DNA of 64,000 bases from Finegoldia magna_J (GTDB lineage: Bacteria; Bacillota; Clostridia; Tissierellales; Peptoniphilaceae): assembly GCF_002243175.1 (NCBI RefSeq), contig NZ_NDYF01000009.1:104147-168146 (forward strand), in the 5' to 3' direction. The notes under the pieces were generated by a model. The model ran no database searches. It was not told where the DNA came from and saw nothing but the letters and a program-made list of their open reading frames with translations. Shown in pieces: positions 24,927 to 33,644 of this stretch. The position numbers and the translations under genes are program-made. Every line of letters begins with the position of its first letter. Position 1 is the stretch's first letter.

Positions 24927-26615
24927 ATGTATAACTTATTAATAGATATAGTGACTAATAATATTCCTGAGAATTTTATAGGATTTATAAATAGATCGCT
25001 TGACGAAAAAATAAGAAAAGAATTAAAAAAACTGCAATTAGTATATTCAAATATAGATTTGGATACAATAAAAGATCATTTTTTTATTTACATTACTAAT
25101 ATAGAAAATCCAGGATATACACTAGAAGATTATGAAAATGTAATAAATAAAGCTATTGATTTGATAAATTTCAAGTACAAATATGATTCAGAAAGTTTAT
25201 CATTTAGAGAGTCTATCTTGTACATTAAAATTTTTAATGAAAAAGAAAATAAAACAATAGAATTCAAAGGCTTAAAAGAAGATAAAGATGACAGCTTAGT
25301 TAATTCTTCTACTTTTAACAATTTTTCTTCAGAGTTACTAAAAAACCAAATAATATTAAAAAAAGAAGAAAGATTACAATCATTTGAAAAAAGCGCTAAT
25401 AAACTTGCTAGAGCAAATGGTTGTTCAATCATTAATAACAAAAGCATACTCAACGAATACGCGAATAAATTTGATTATCCTGTTAGCATTGAAGGATCAT
25501 TTGACGAAAAATATTTATGTATCGATAAATCAATACTTTATACAGTTTTGATGGAAAATTTTACAGTATTACCGATGGAATTTGATAACGGAAATAGTTC
25601 AAACTTTTTTGTTTACGCGAAAAACAAGAATTCTGAAGATTCCCAAGCTTTGATTCAAGAAATTAATAACAAATTAGAAGAAATAGATAATTTGATAAAC
25701 CAAAAATCAGATAGAAAACTTGAAGACTTTGTTGAGGATTTGAAAACAGTTAATTATATCAATAATTATGGTAACTTTTATGACAAAACTCAAAGACTAA
25801 TAAAGATATCAATTGAATTATGTAAAATGCTTTCAGTTAGTCAGGAAACTATTGATTCTGTTAGAAGGATAGCATTTTTATGTAAAGCGGATAAAGCTAC
25901 TGAAATTGTGCAAAAATGTTCTTATTTACACGGGTTAATTGGAAGATTGTATGCTAAGTCTGATGGTGAAGATAAAATTGTTTATGAAGGAGTATATGAA
26001 CACATAAAACCTAGATTCATATCCGAAAACATTCCAAATTCAACTGCTGCTAGAATTGTTGCAATTTCTGACAAAATGGAATATGTTATGTCTTACATAA
26101 TATCTAATAGTGATGATAATTTTAAATATAATTATAAATTACGAAAAACAATAACGTCTGTTATTTCAATAATACTTAAATCAGAATTAGATTTTAATTT
26201 AAGTGATTTTATTACTAAAATTTTATATGTATTTCTCCAAGACAAGGGAATAGTAGATTATGAGTATTTTGAAAAAAGTATAAAAGAAATTATTCTTGAT
26301 GTTTACAGAGATGAATGTATAAAATTAGGTTATGATTTTGATGAAGTTGATGTGATAAATTATGATACTTTGAATATCTTTAAATCAAATCGTTTATTGA
26401 CTAATCTTCATGAGTTAAATACAAAAAATAACGGTAAGTTAATGGCTCAAATTCTAAAGATGTTGGAAGTAAACTCTAATGAGTGCAAGTATACACCGAT
26501 GGAATTAGATAACAATAATTTATGCAATTTATTAGAGAAATTAGAAAACTGTTCTGTTGAAGATTTACCTTTTTATAAATTAATTTTCAAAGGTGTATTT
26601 AAGAAAATAAATTAA
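24927..26615 (+). CDS. Degenerate glycyl-tRNA synthetase beta-subunit-like protein, no alpha subunit
   Basis: The 562-residue protein aligns by eye with GlyS of the alpha2-beta2 glycyl-tRNA synthetase. LLIDIVTNNIP (residues 4-14) matches the GlyS start block with its IGTEELP core. FDYPVSIEGSFDEKYLCID (about 182-200) matches the WPVVLTAKFEEKFLAV region. FLCKADKATEIV, HGLIGRLYAKSDGE and VAISDKMEYV (about 317-385) match the SLCKADL, GVMGMHYARHDGE and IADKMD series. It is about 130 residues shorter than GlyS, with little left of the C-terminal anticodon-binding part, and no glyQ is beside it. The position between recO and the PPDK regulator is the usual glyQS site. It is probably not an active synthetase; its present role is unknown. 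Confidence 0.78.
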   Translation: MYNLLIDIVTNNIPENFIGFINRSLDEKIRKELKKLQLVYSNIDLDTIKDHFFIYITNIENPGYTLEDYENVINKAIDLINFKYKYDSESLSFRESILYIKIFNEKENKTIEFKGLKEDKDDSLVNSSTFNNFSSELLKNQIILKKEERLQSFEKSANKLARANGCSIINNKSILNEYANKFDYPVSIEGSFDEKYLCIDKSILYTVLMENFTVLPMEFDNGNSSNFFVYAKNKNSEDSQALIQEINNKLEEIDNLINQKSDRKLEDFVEDLKTVNYINNYGNFYDKTQRLIKISIELCKMLSVSQETIDSVRRIAFLCKADKATEIVQKCSYLHGLIGRLYAKSDGEDKIVYEGVYEHIKPRFISENIPNSTAARIVAISDKMEYVMSYIISNSDDNFKYNYKLRKTITSVISIILKSELDFNLSDFITKILYVFLQDKGIVDYEYFEKSIKEIILDVYRDECIKLGYDFDEVDVINYDTLNIFKSNRLLTNLHELNTKNNGKLMAQILKMLEVNSNECKYTPMELDNNNLCNLLEKLENCSVEDLPFYKLIFKGVFKKIN

Positions 26616-26625
26616 GGAGAATATT

Positions 26626-27429
26626 ATGAATAAAACCATGGTAGTTATTTCTGATTCTACAGGTGAAACAGCAAATCAAGTTTTAGATGCTGTTAAAGTT
26701 CATTTTGATATTAAAAATGTTAGAATAAAAAAATTCTCAAAAATTATTAGAAGAGAACAGATTGATAAAATATTAAACGATATTAATGGAGAAATTCTAA
26801 TATTTTCAACAATCGTAAATCGTGATTTGCTAAATTATTTGATTGAGAAAACAGAAATGAATGAATCGATTTATTTAGTAGATGTTTTATCATATCCTAT
26901 TTTAGTTTCAAGTAAGTTTTTTAAGCAACAACCTAAATTTGATGTAGGATTGAATAGAAAAGTTGACCAAGAATATCTTGAAAAGATGGAAGCTTTAGAA
27001 TTTGCCGTAAAATACGATGACTGTAAGGATAAGTTTGGTATTCTAAAAGCTGATATTATATTAATAGGGGTTTCAAGAACTTCAAAAACTCCATTGAGTT
27101 TGAACTTAGCATTTAAAAATTATAAAGTATGTAATATTCCAATTTTACCAGAAGTCAAAGTCCCTTCTGAATTATTTCAAGTTGACAATAAAAAGATTAT
27201 TGGTTTGATTATTGACTCTGATAAACTTAATAATATCAGGGAAAATCGAATGGCTAAAATTGGTTTGCAATTAGGCTACTCAGATGATTCAAGAATAGAA
27301 AAAGAGCTTGATTATGCAAAAGAAATTATGAACAAGATAGGCTGTAAAATAATTAATGTTACCGATAAAACAATTGACGAAACCTCAAATGAAATAATTT
27401 CATATATTGATAATAATAGTAAAATTTAA
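26626..27429 (+). CDS. Pyruvate, phosphate dikinase / PEP synthase regulatory protein (bifunctional kinase-phosphorylase)
   Basis: DUF299-family regulator that inactivates PPDK or PEP synthase by ADP-dependent phosphorylation and reactivates it by phosphate-dependent dephosphorylation. The 267-residue protein has ISDSTGETA at the start, the P-loop-like GVSRTSKTPLS in the middle, and the typical AKIGLQLGYSD region. The dikinase itself is not in the window, so whether it targets PPDK or PpsA is open. It lies 10 bases after the GlyS-like gene and ends the operon at a terminator. Bacillus yqfL holds the same place after glyQS. Confidence 0.92.
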   Translation: MNKTMVVISDSTGETANQVLDAVKVHFDIKNVRIKKFSKIIRREQIDKILNDINGEILIFSTIVNRDLLNYLIEKTEMNESIYLVDVLSYPILVSSKFFKQQPKFDVGLNRKVDQEYLEKMEALEFAVKYDDCKDKFGILKADIILIGVSRTSKTPLSLNLAFKNYKVCNIPILPEVKVPSELFQVDNKKIIGLIIDSDKLNNIRENRMAKIGLQLGYSDDSRIEKELDYAKEIMNKIGCKIINVTDKTIDETSNEIISYIDNNSKI

Positions 27430-27454
27430 GTTCTCGTTTTTTGAGAGCTTTTTT
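27428..27454 (+). terminator. Terminator after the PPDK regulator
   Basis: Stem AAGTTCTC / GAGAGCTT (one G-U pair) with a T-rich loop and a following T run begins at the stop codon. Confidence 0.8.
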
Positions 27455-27472
27455 GTTTTAGCTATTAAATTA

Positions 27473-27481
27473 TGATAAAAT
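27473..27481 (+). promoter_or_regulatory. Extended -10 promoter of the PASTA pseudokinase operon
   Basis: TG-A-TAAAAT lies 24 bases before the GTG start at 27506, after the preceding terminator. Confidence 0.5.
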
Positions 27482-27505
27482 ATTAGGAGAATACTGGAGG
27501 CAAAT

Positions 27506-28945
27506 GTGGAAAATAATAGATACGAAATTCAAAGAAAAATAAATGAAGACAAATTTTCTACGACATTTAAAGCATACGATAAAAAATTAAATAGATATCT
27601 TAGTTTCAAGGAATATAACGACAATAAATATTTTGATACATTAACAAATAGTTTAAAATCTTTATCAAACTTACATCATCCTAATATTCTGGAAATGTAT
27701 GATTTAATGATTAGTTCGGATGATAAGTGTTTTTTAACTTATGAGTTTTTTGACGGAATATCATTGGATAATTTGTTCAAAAGAAAGGATGTTTCAGAAT
27801 CTTTTTTATTAGATATTTTGAGAAAAATTTTACTTTCATTAATTTATTCAGAAAATAATGGAATATTTTTTGGGAATTTACGAATTTATAATATGTTAGT
27901 AGATGAAAATAATAATTTTAAGATTGATATTTTCAAAAACTTCGATGGTGAAAACTTTGGTAATAGTGAAGCTCAGTTAAATCATAATATTAACCTAATA
28001 TTAGAAATTTTAGAAAATTCTAATATAGATATTGAAAATAGTAATTTGAATAGTTTTTATCAAAATTTAAGAAACAACTCTTATGATGATACACAAGGTA
28101 TTATGAAAGATTTAAATAAAATCGATAATTATAAAATGACAGGTTCAAATAATGAATATATAGATAATACAATTAAATTAGATTTAAAAAATGAGCATGA
28201 GAAAAATATGTCATATAAAATAGATGAAAATTTATTTGAAGAAGAAATTAAGAACAAAAAGAAATCTCATAATTATCTTAAATCTTTCTTAGTGTATTTT
28301 ACATCTGTATTATTAGCTTTTTTTGCTGCTGCAGCAATAATTTTTTACTATAATTCGAGGCCAAAAGCACCTGACTATGTTGGAAAAAACCTAAGACTTG
28401 CTGTTGATCAAGCTACAGCGAATGACATTGAATTAGTTGTGGACAAATCAGTAAGCGTGGATAAGTCAGATTTTAATAAATATGTAGTTATTGGTCAGAG
28501 CCCAAAAGTTGGCGATAAGCTTTTATTTAAGAAAAAAATTAAGGTAGAACTTGGATTAGAAAAAGAAGATACTATGATTAATTTAATAGGTTTAAATTTG
28601 AAAAAAGCTAAAAAAGAGCTTTCTAATCTTGGTTTAAATGTTAAGAAAGTTAGATACAAAAAAAGCTCAGTATATGATGAAGGTGTAGTAATTGACCAAA
28701 GCATTGAAGCTGGTAGAAATATTAAAAATGGAGATTTCATTACTATAACTGTAAGTTCTGGTAAAGCAAGAAAAACAGAAACGGTTGAAGATGAATATAC
28801 TCCACCTGAAGAAAATGAAAGACCTAATGAAGATGAAACTGATAATTCTAGTGTAGATAATAATGATTCAAATTCTAATTCAGATAGTAATCAAGAATCC
28901 GATAATGAAAATACTAGAAAAAACAATAATAACAGTGGGGAATAA
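27506..28945 (+). CDS. PASTA-domain membrane protein with a kinase-like domain that lacks catalytic residues (PrkC-like pseudokinase)
   Basis: The 479-residue protein has the PrkC/StkP layout: cytoplasmic kinase-like domain (about 1-190), linker, one membrane segment (about 259-282), two PASTA domains (about 288-353 and 355-420), and an acidic Asn-rich tail. PASTA modules bind muropeptides or lipid II outside the cell. The kinase part has lost its chemistry: the Gly-rich loop reads KINEDKFST, the HRD-KPxN loop is FGNLRIYN, and DFG is replaced by IFK (FKIDIFKNF). Only a Lys at the VAIK position (LSFKEYN) remains clear. It starts with GTG after GGAGG. A likely intact PP2C gene follows after one base. 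Most likely a sensor or scaffold, not a kinase. Confidence 0.87.
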   Translation: MENNRYEIQRKINEDKFSTTFKAYDKKLNRYLSFKEYNDNKYFDTLTNSLKSLSNLHHPNILEMYDLMISSDDKCFLTYEFFDGISLDNLFKRKDVSESFLLDILRKILLSLIYSENNGIFFGNLRIYNMLVDENNNFKIDIFKNFDGENFGNSEAQLNHNINLILEILENSNIDIENSNLNSFYQNLRNNSYDDTQGIMKDLNKIDNYKMTGSNNEYIDNTIKLDLKNEHEKNMSYKIDENLFEEEIKNKKKSHNYLKSFLVYFTSVLLAFFAAAAIIFYYNSRPKAPDYVGKNLRLAVDQATANDIELVVDKSVSVDKSDFNKYVVIGQSPKVGDKLLFKKKIKVELGLEKEDTMINLIGLNLKKAKKELSNLGLNVKKVRYKKSSVYDEGVVIDQSIEAGRNIKNGDFITITVSSGKARKTETVEDEYTPPEENERPNEDETDNSSVDNNDSNSNSDSNQESDNENTRKNNNNSGE

Positions 28946-28946
28946 T

Positions 28947-29621
28947 ATGGAGTATTTTTCGATTTCATATAAAGGTGATATTAGAGAAAAAAATGAAGAC
29001 TACTATAAAAATGAAACTTTCAAAGATTCTCAAATATTTTTAATAGCAGATGGTATGGGAGGATGCAAATACGGGGAAAAAGCTTCTGAAATTGCTGTTG
29101 AAGAGTTTTTGATTTGTTTTAAAAATCATTACGATGAAAAACTTACCATGAAAGATCTAATTTATGGATCAATTCATCATGCAGGTTATAAAATTTTGGA
29201 TTTCTCAAAATCAAATAATTGCCTAAATAATATAGGAACAACATTCTTAGCCACTATTATTAAAGAAAATACAATGTATTTATTCAATGTTGGAGATAGC
29301 AGAGCTTATTTACAAAATGAATATGGTTTTTATCAAATATCAAAAGACCATGTTGTAAAAAATAATGAAAATCTTAAAAATGCTATAACAAGAGGACTTG
29401 GCTTTTTGAGTATGGATAAACCTGATTATCTTATTAAGGAATTAAACTCTGATGATCAAATACTTATGGCTACCGATGGTTTTTATAAATTCATTGATAA
29501 TAGTAGTATTGAATATATTTTGAAATCAAACTTAACCGTAAAAGAAAAATGCAATTCATTATTAGAAAATGTAATTAATAAATCCGATGATAATATAACA
29601 ATTACATTAATTAAAATATAA
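28947..29621 (+). CDS. PP2C-family serine/threonine phosphatase (PrpC/Stp-like)
   Basis: Metal-dependent phosphatase that reverses Hanks-kinase phosphorylation. The 224-residue protein holds the PP2C motifs: GDIREKNEDYY near the start, ADGMGGCKYGE, GTTFLA, NVGDSRAYL, ATDGFYKF and SDDNITITLI, giving the metal-binding Asp set. ATG 28947 has GGGGA upstream; an open frame extends further upstream inside the preceding gene but reads out of its conserved domain. The gene order kinase-phosphatase is inverted relative to most Firmicutes (prpC-prkC). It must act on targets of another kinase if the neighbour is truly inactive. Confidence 0.93.
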   Translation: MEYFSISYKGDIREKNEDYYKNETFKDSQIFLIADGMGGCKYGEKASEIAVEEFLICFKNHYDEKLTMKDLIYGSIHHAGYKILDFSKSNNCLNNIGTTFLATIIKENTMYLFNVGDSRAYLQNEYGFYQISKDHVVKNNENLKNAITRGLGFLSMDKPDYLIKELNSDDQILMATDGFYKFIDNSSIEYILKSNLTVKEKCNSLLENVINKSDDNITITLIKI

Positions 29622-29629
29622 AAATTATT

Positions 29630-29658
29630 TATAAGCTATCGAATATCGATGGCTTATA
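29630..29658 (+). terminator. Hairpin between the PP2C gene and miaB
   Basis: A 12-bp stem (ATAAGCTATCGA / TCGATGGCTTAT, one G-U) with a 3-base loop, followed by only a short T-rich stretch. Probably a weak terminator; no separate promoter for miaB is clear. Confidence 0.5.
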
Positions 29659-29677
29659 TTTTATAAAGGAGATTTAA

Positions 29678-31063
29678 ATGGAAGAAAACAATAATAAATT
29701 AGCTTCAAATTCTTATGTTAATTTATTTATAAATAGACACGGACATGCTCCGACTTATTCGATAATTACACATGGTTGTCAAATGAACGAACATGATTCC
29801 GAAAAAATCAAAACATTACTAGAAAATATGGGATTTGAACAATCTGATGAAAAATTAGATGCAGATTTTATTATTTTTAATACTTGTTTGGTAAGAGAAA
29901 ATGCAGAAATGAAAGTCTATGGGCAATTGGGAGCATTGAAAAACTTAAAAAGAGAAAATCCAGATATGCTTATTGCAGTTTGTGGATGTATGATGCAAAC
30001 TGGTCCAGCGAGAGATATAATTAGAGAAAAATATCCACAAGTAGATATAGTATTTGGAGTAAATAACATAAATTCATTACCATATCTTATAGATAGACAC
30101 CTAAGCAGTGGAAAATTAGTTGTAGATATTGAAAGAAAAGATGATATTGACGAAGATATTGCTATCAAAAGGGACAATGAATATGTTGGATATGTAAATA
30201 TAATGACAGGATGCAATAACTTTTGCACTTATTGCATAGTTCCTTATGCAAGAGGGAGAGAACAAAGTAGATCTGTTGAAAGTATTTTATCCGAAGTGAA
30301 AAGAATGGTAGATCAAGGATATAAAGATATAACTTTACTTGGACAAAATGTAAATTCTTACGGAAAAACTCTTGAAAAACCGGTTACGTTTACGGAATTA
30401 TTAACTAAGGTCAATGACGTTGAAGGACTTGAAAGATTAAGATTTTTAACAAGTCATCCTAAAGATATTTCGGATGAACTAATCGAGGCGATGGGTAAAT
30501 TAGATAAAGTTTGCGAAAATATTCATCTACCATTTCAAGCAGGATCAAATTCGGTTTTAGAAAGAATGCACAGAAGATATACTAAGGAATCTTATTTGGA
30601 AAAGGTAGAAAAATTAAAGAGAAGCGTAAAAGGAATTACTTTTTCAACTGATATTATAGTAGGATTTCCAGGAGAAACAGAAGAGGATTTTCAAGACACT
30701 TTAGATGTGGTTAGAAAAGTTGGATACGAACAAGCTTTTACATTTAAATATAACAGAAGACCGGGAACAAAAGCTGATTTATTCGAAGATCAAGTTGATG
30801 AAGATGTAAAACAAGATAGATTAGAAAGACTTTTGGATGTTGCTTATCCTATTTTTTACGAAAAGAACAAATCGTACCTTGGTACTATACAAGAAGTATT
30901 AATTGAAGGGAAAAGTAAGAATAATCCTGAAGTAATGACAGGAAGAACTAGGACATTTAAATTAGTAAATGTTAAATGCGATAAATCTTATATAGGGAAA
31001 TTAGTAAATACTAAAATTGTAGATTTTAATTCTTTTGCATTAACAGGGGAAATGGTGGAATAA
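29678..31063 (+). CDS. miaB: tRNA-2-methylthio-N6-dimethylallyladenosine synthase
   Basis: Radical-SAM enzyme adding the 2-methylthio group to i6A37 of tRNAs reading U-initial codons. The 461-residue protein has the N-terminal UPF0004 domain with its own cluster Cys (HGCQMNEHDSE, NTCLVRENAE, CGCMMQT), the radical-SAM motif CNNFCTYCIVPYARG, and a C-terminal TRAM domain. The start follows AAAGGAG. It shares an operon with miaA, which makes its substrate modification, and with mutSL. Confidence 0.96.
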   Translation: MEENNNKLASNSYVNLFINRHGHAPTYSIITHGCQMNEHDSEKIKTLLENMGFEQSDEKLDADFIIFNTCLVRENAEMKVYGQLGALKNLKRENPDMLIAVCGCMMQTGPARDIIREKYPQVDIVFGVNNINSLPYLIDRHLSSGKLVVDIERKDDIDEDIAIKRDNEYVGYVNIMTGCNNFCTYCIVPYARGREQSRSVESILSEVKRMVDQGYKDITLLGQNVNSYGKTLEKPVTFTELLTKVNDVEGLERLRFLTSHPKDISDELIEAMGKLDKVCENIHLPFQAGSNSVLERMHRRYTKESYLEKVEKLKRSVKGITFSTDIIVGFPGETEEDFQDTLDVVRKVGYEQAFTFKYNRRPGTKADLFEDQVDEDVKQDRLERLLDVAYPIFYEKNKSYLGTIQEVLIEGKSKNNPEVMTGRTRTFKLVNVKCDKSYIGKLVNTKIVDFNSFALTGEMVE

Positions 31064-31064
31064 T

Positions 31065-33644
31065 ATGGGTTATACTCCTATGATTAAACAATACAAAGAA
31101 ATAAAAGAACAAAACAAAGATTGTATATTATTTTTTAGATTAGGAGATTTCTATGAAATGTTCTTTGAAGATGCTTTATTAGCTTCCAAAGAACTTGAAA
31201 TTGTTTTGACACAAAGAGACTGTGGAGAAAACCAAAAATGTCCAATGTGTGGCATTCCTTACCATGTTAGTGATGTTTATATCAATAAATTGGTATCAAA
31301 AGGATATAAAGTTGCTATATGTGAGCAACTAGAAGATCCTAAATTAGTAAAAGGTTTAGTGAAAAGAGGAATTATTAAAATCTATACCCCTGCCACAGTT
31401 ATAGAAAATGAAAATTCTGATACTGGAAATTTTAATTACTTGATGAGTATTTCAAAAAAATCAAATGAAGTAGCTATTTCGTATATAGACATCTCAACGG
31501 GTGATGTTTCATATACGAATACTACATCTGATGATATTTATAAAATAATCGAAAATGAGATTTCAAAAGTTACTCCGAAGGAAGTTATATTTAATGATTA
31601 TGAGTTTTCAGCCAAATCATTAGAAACGATAGCAACTAAGTTTTCTATTGTATTAACAACTGTTAATAATAGCACTAATTCTTTAGATTTCATTAATAGC
31701 AAGATAAAATACGATAATAGCAACAGTGAAACAACTAATATTTGTGTTGCGAATTTATTAAAATATGTGTTCAGATATCAAGAGGATTTAGTTCATATCA
31801 ATAGCTCTAGTAAATATTATATTAATGAGTTTATGGAGATTGATTCTAATAGCGTTATTAATCTAGAAATTCAAAAAAACTTATATACAAATTCTAAAAA
31901 TGGTAGTTTGTTCGGAGTATTGAATCATACAAAAACATCTATGGGATCTAGACTATTGCATAGTTATCTAGAAAGACCATTGATGGATAAAGAAGAAATT
32001 CTAACTAGACAAAGTAGGGTTGAAGAAATTTTTGAAGATTATGAGTTATTAGTTAATTTAGAAGATAGTCTTGATGGTATATACGATTTGGATAGGTTGA
32101 TAGCTAAATTATCATATAAAAGTGCCAATGCCAAGGATTTAATCGCTTTAAAAGTTTCTATTGAAAAGATTCCATATTTAAAAACTCTCTTAAATTGCAA
32201 CAAGAAAAACATACAATTAATAGGAGAAAAATTAGATGATTTAGGAGACATATACGATTTGATAGACAAATCAATAGTTGATGATCCTCCAGTAACTTTG
32301 ACAGAAGGAAATTTAATAAAATCTAATTTTTCTAATGAATTAGATCAATTGAGATACAACAGAGTTAACGGAAAAAATGAATTAGTAGAATATGAAATGT
32401 CTGAAAAAGATAGGTTAGGAATTAAAAACTTAAAAATTGTTTTCAATAAAAAACTTGGTTACTTCATTGATGTAACCAAATCTAACTTAAATAAAGTTGG
32501 AGATGATTACGAAAAAAGACAAACATTAACAAATTCTTCGAGATTCAAAACCAAACAATTAGAAGCTATAGAATCAAAAATTTTAGATTCTGAGGATGAG
32601 ATATTTGAACTTGAATATAAAATATTTGAAGATATTAGAAAAATAATTCTAAAAAATTTATCTAGAATAAAAAAATCAGCTGATTTGATTGCAATCATTG
32701 ATGTATCAAATTCACTTGCTAAATGTGCTTACTTGAATAATTATATTAAGCCTGATATCAATACTTATGGATTAATTGATGTACTAGAATCAAGACATCC
32801 TATAGTGGAGTTGAGTGTGGGCCAATCTGAGTTCATAACTAATGATATTTTAATAGGATCTGGGAAAAATGATATACAGTTAATTACTGGCCCTAATATG
32901 AGCGGTAAATCTACGTACCTTAGACAAGTTGCCTTGATTTGTATATTGAATCAAATTGGTTCATTTGTACCTGCTACAAAGGCTAATATTTCGATTGTGG
33001 ACAAGATTTTTACAAGAATTGGTTCAAGCGATAACTTGTTTAAAGGTGAATCTACCTTCATGGTGGAAATGAAAGAAATGAGCAACATTATTAAATATGC
33101 AACTTCAAATAGTTTATTAGTTTTAGATGAAATAGGTCGTGGTACATCAACATTTGATGGATTAAGTCTTGCTTGGGCTATCGTTGAATATATTTCAAAG
33201 AATATAAAAGCAAAAACTTTGTTTGCAACTCATTATCATGAACTTACAGAACTAGAAAAGAAGTTGAATAATCTTATCAATATGAAAGTCGATATAAAAG
33301 AAACTAATGACTCTATTATATTTTTAAGAAAAATTACTAGAGGTTCAACTGATAAAAGCTATGGTATTGAAGTAGCTGAATTAGCCGGAATGCCAAAGGC
33401 TCTTATAAAACGAGCAAAGTCAATTTTAAAAGAAATTGATAAGGAAGACACTAAAATTGATTTACCAATTGCAGATTTTGCCGTTCAAAACGATGAGAAT
33501 GATGAAAAAAACATCCATGAATTGGAAAACTTCAAGGATGAAATTCAAAATATTAACATAAATGAGATTACTCCACTTCAGTCCCTACAACTGTTGAATG
33601 AGCTTGTTATTAAAGCTTCGAAATTAGGTGATAAAGATGATTAA
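31065..33644 (+). CDS. mutS: DNA mismatch repair protein MutS
   Basis: Mismatch sensor ATPase. The 859-residue protein has the N-terminal mismatch-binding FYE motif (RLGDFYEMFF), the connector and lever domains, the ATPase with Walker A TGPNMSGKSTYLRQ, LDEIGRGTSTFDG, and the helix-turn-helix dimer region. It begins one base after miaB and overlaps mutL by 8 bases, so the miaB-mutS-mutL-miaA block is one transcript. Confidence 0.97.
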   Translation: MGYTPMIKQYKEIKEQNKDCILFFRLGDFYEMFFEDALLASKELEIVLTQRDCGENQKCPMCGIPYHVSDVYINKLVSKGYKVAICEQLEDPKLVKGLVKRGIIKIYTPATVIENENSDTGNFNYLMSISKKSNEVAISYIDISTGDVSYTNTTSDDIYKIIENEISKVTPKEVIFNDYEFSAKSLETIATKFSIVLTTVNNSTNSLDFINSKIKYDNSNSETTNICVANLLKYVFRYQEDLVHINSSSKYYINEFMEIDSNSVINLEIQKNLYTNSKNGSLFGVLNHTKTSMGSRLLHSYLERPLMDKEEILTRQSRVEEIFEDYELLVNLEDSLDGIYDLDRLIAKLSYKSANAKDLIALKVSIEKIPYLKTLLNCNKKNIQLIGEKLDDLGDIYDLIDKSIVDDPPVTLTEGNLIKSNFSNELDQLRYNRVNGKNELVEYEMSEKDRLGIKNLKIVFNKKLGYFIDVTKSNLNKVGDDYEKRQTLTNSSRFKTKQLEAIESKILDSEDEIFELEYKIFEDIRKIILKNLSRIKKSADLIAIIDVSNSLAKCAYLNNYIKPDINTYGLIDVLESRHPIVELSVGQSEFITNDILIGSGKNDIQLITGPNMSGKSTYLRQVALICILNQIGSFVPATKANISIVDKIFTRIGSSDNLFKGESTFMVEMKEMSNIIKYATSNSLLVLDEIGRGTSTFDGLSLAWAIVEYISKNIKAKTLFATHYHELTELEKKLNNLINMKVDIKETNDSIIFLRKITRGSTDKSYGIEVAELAGMPKALIKRAKSILKEIDKEDTKIDLPIADFAVQNDENDEKNIHELENFKDEIQNININEITPLQSLQLLNELVIKASKLGDKDD

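Noticed and set aside
28863..28946. N-terminal extension of the PP2C gene by 28 codons
   Set aside because: It overlaps the Asn/Asp-rich end of the previous gene, has no binding site, and the PP2C domain begins right after ATG 28947.
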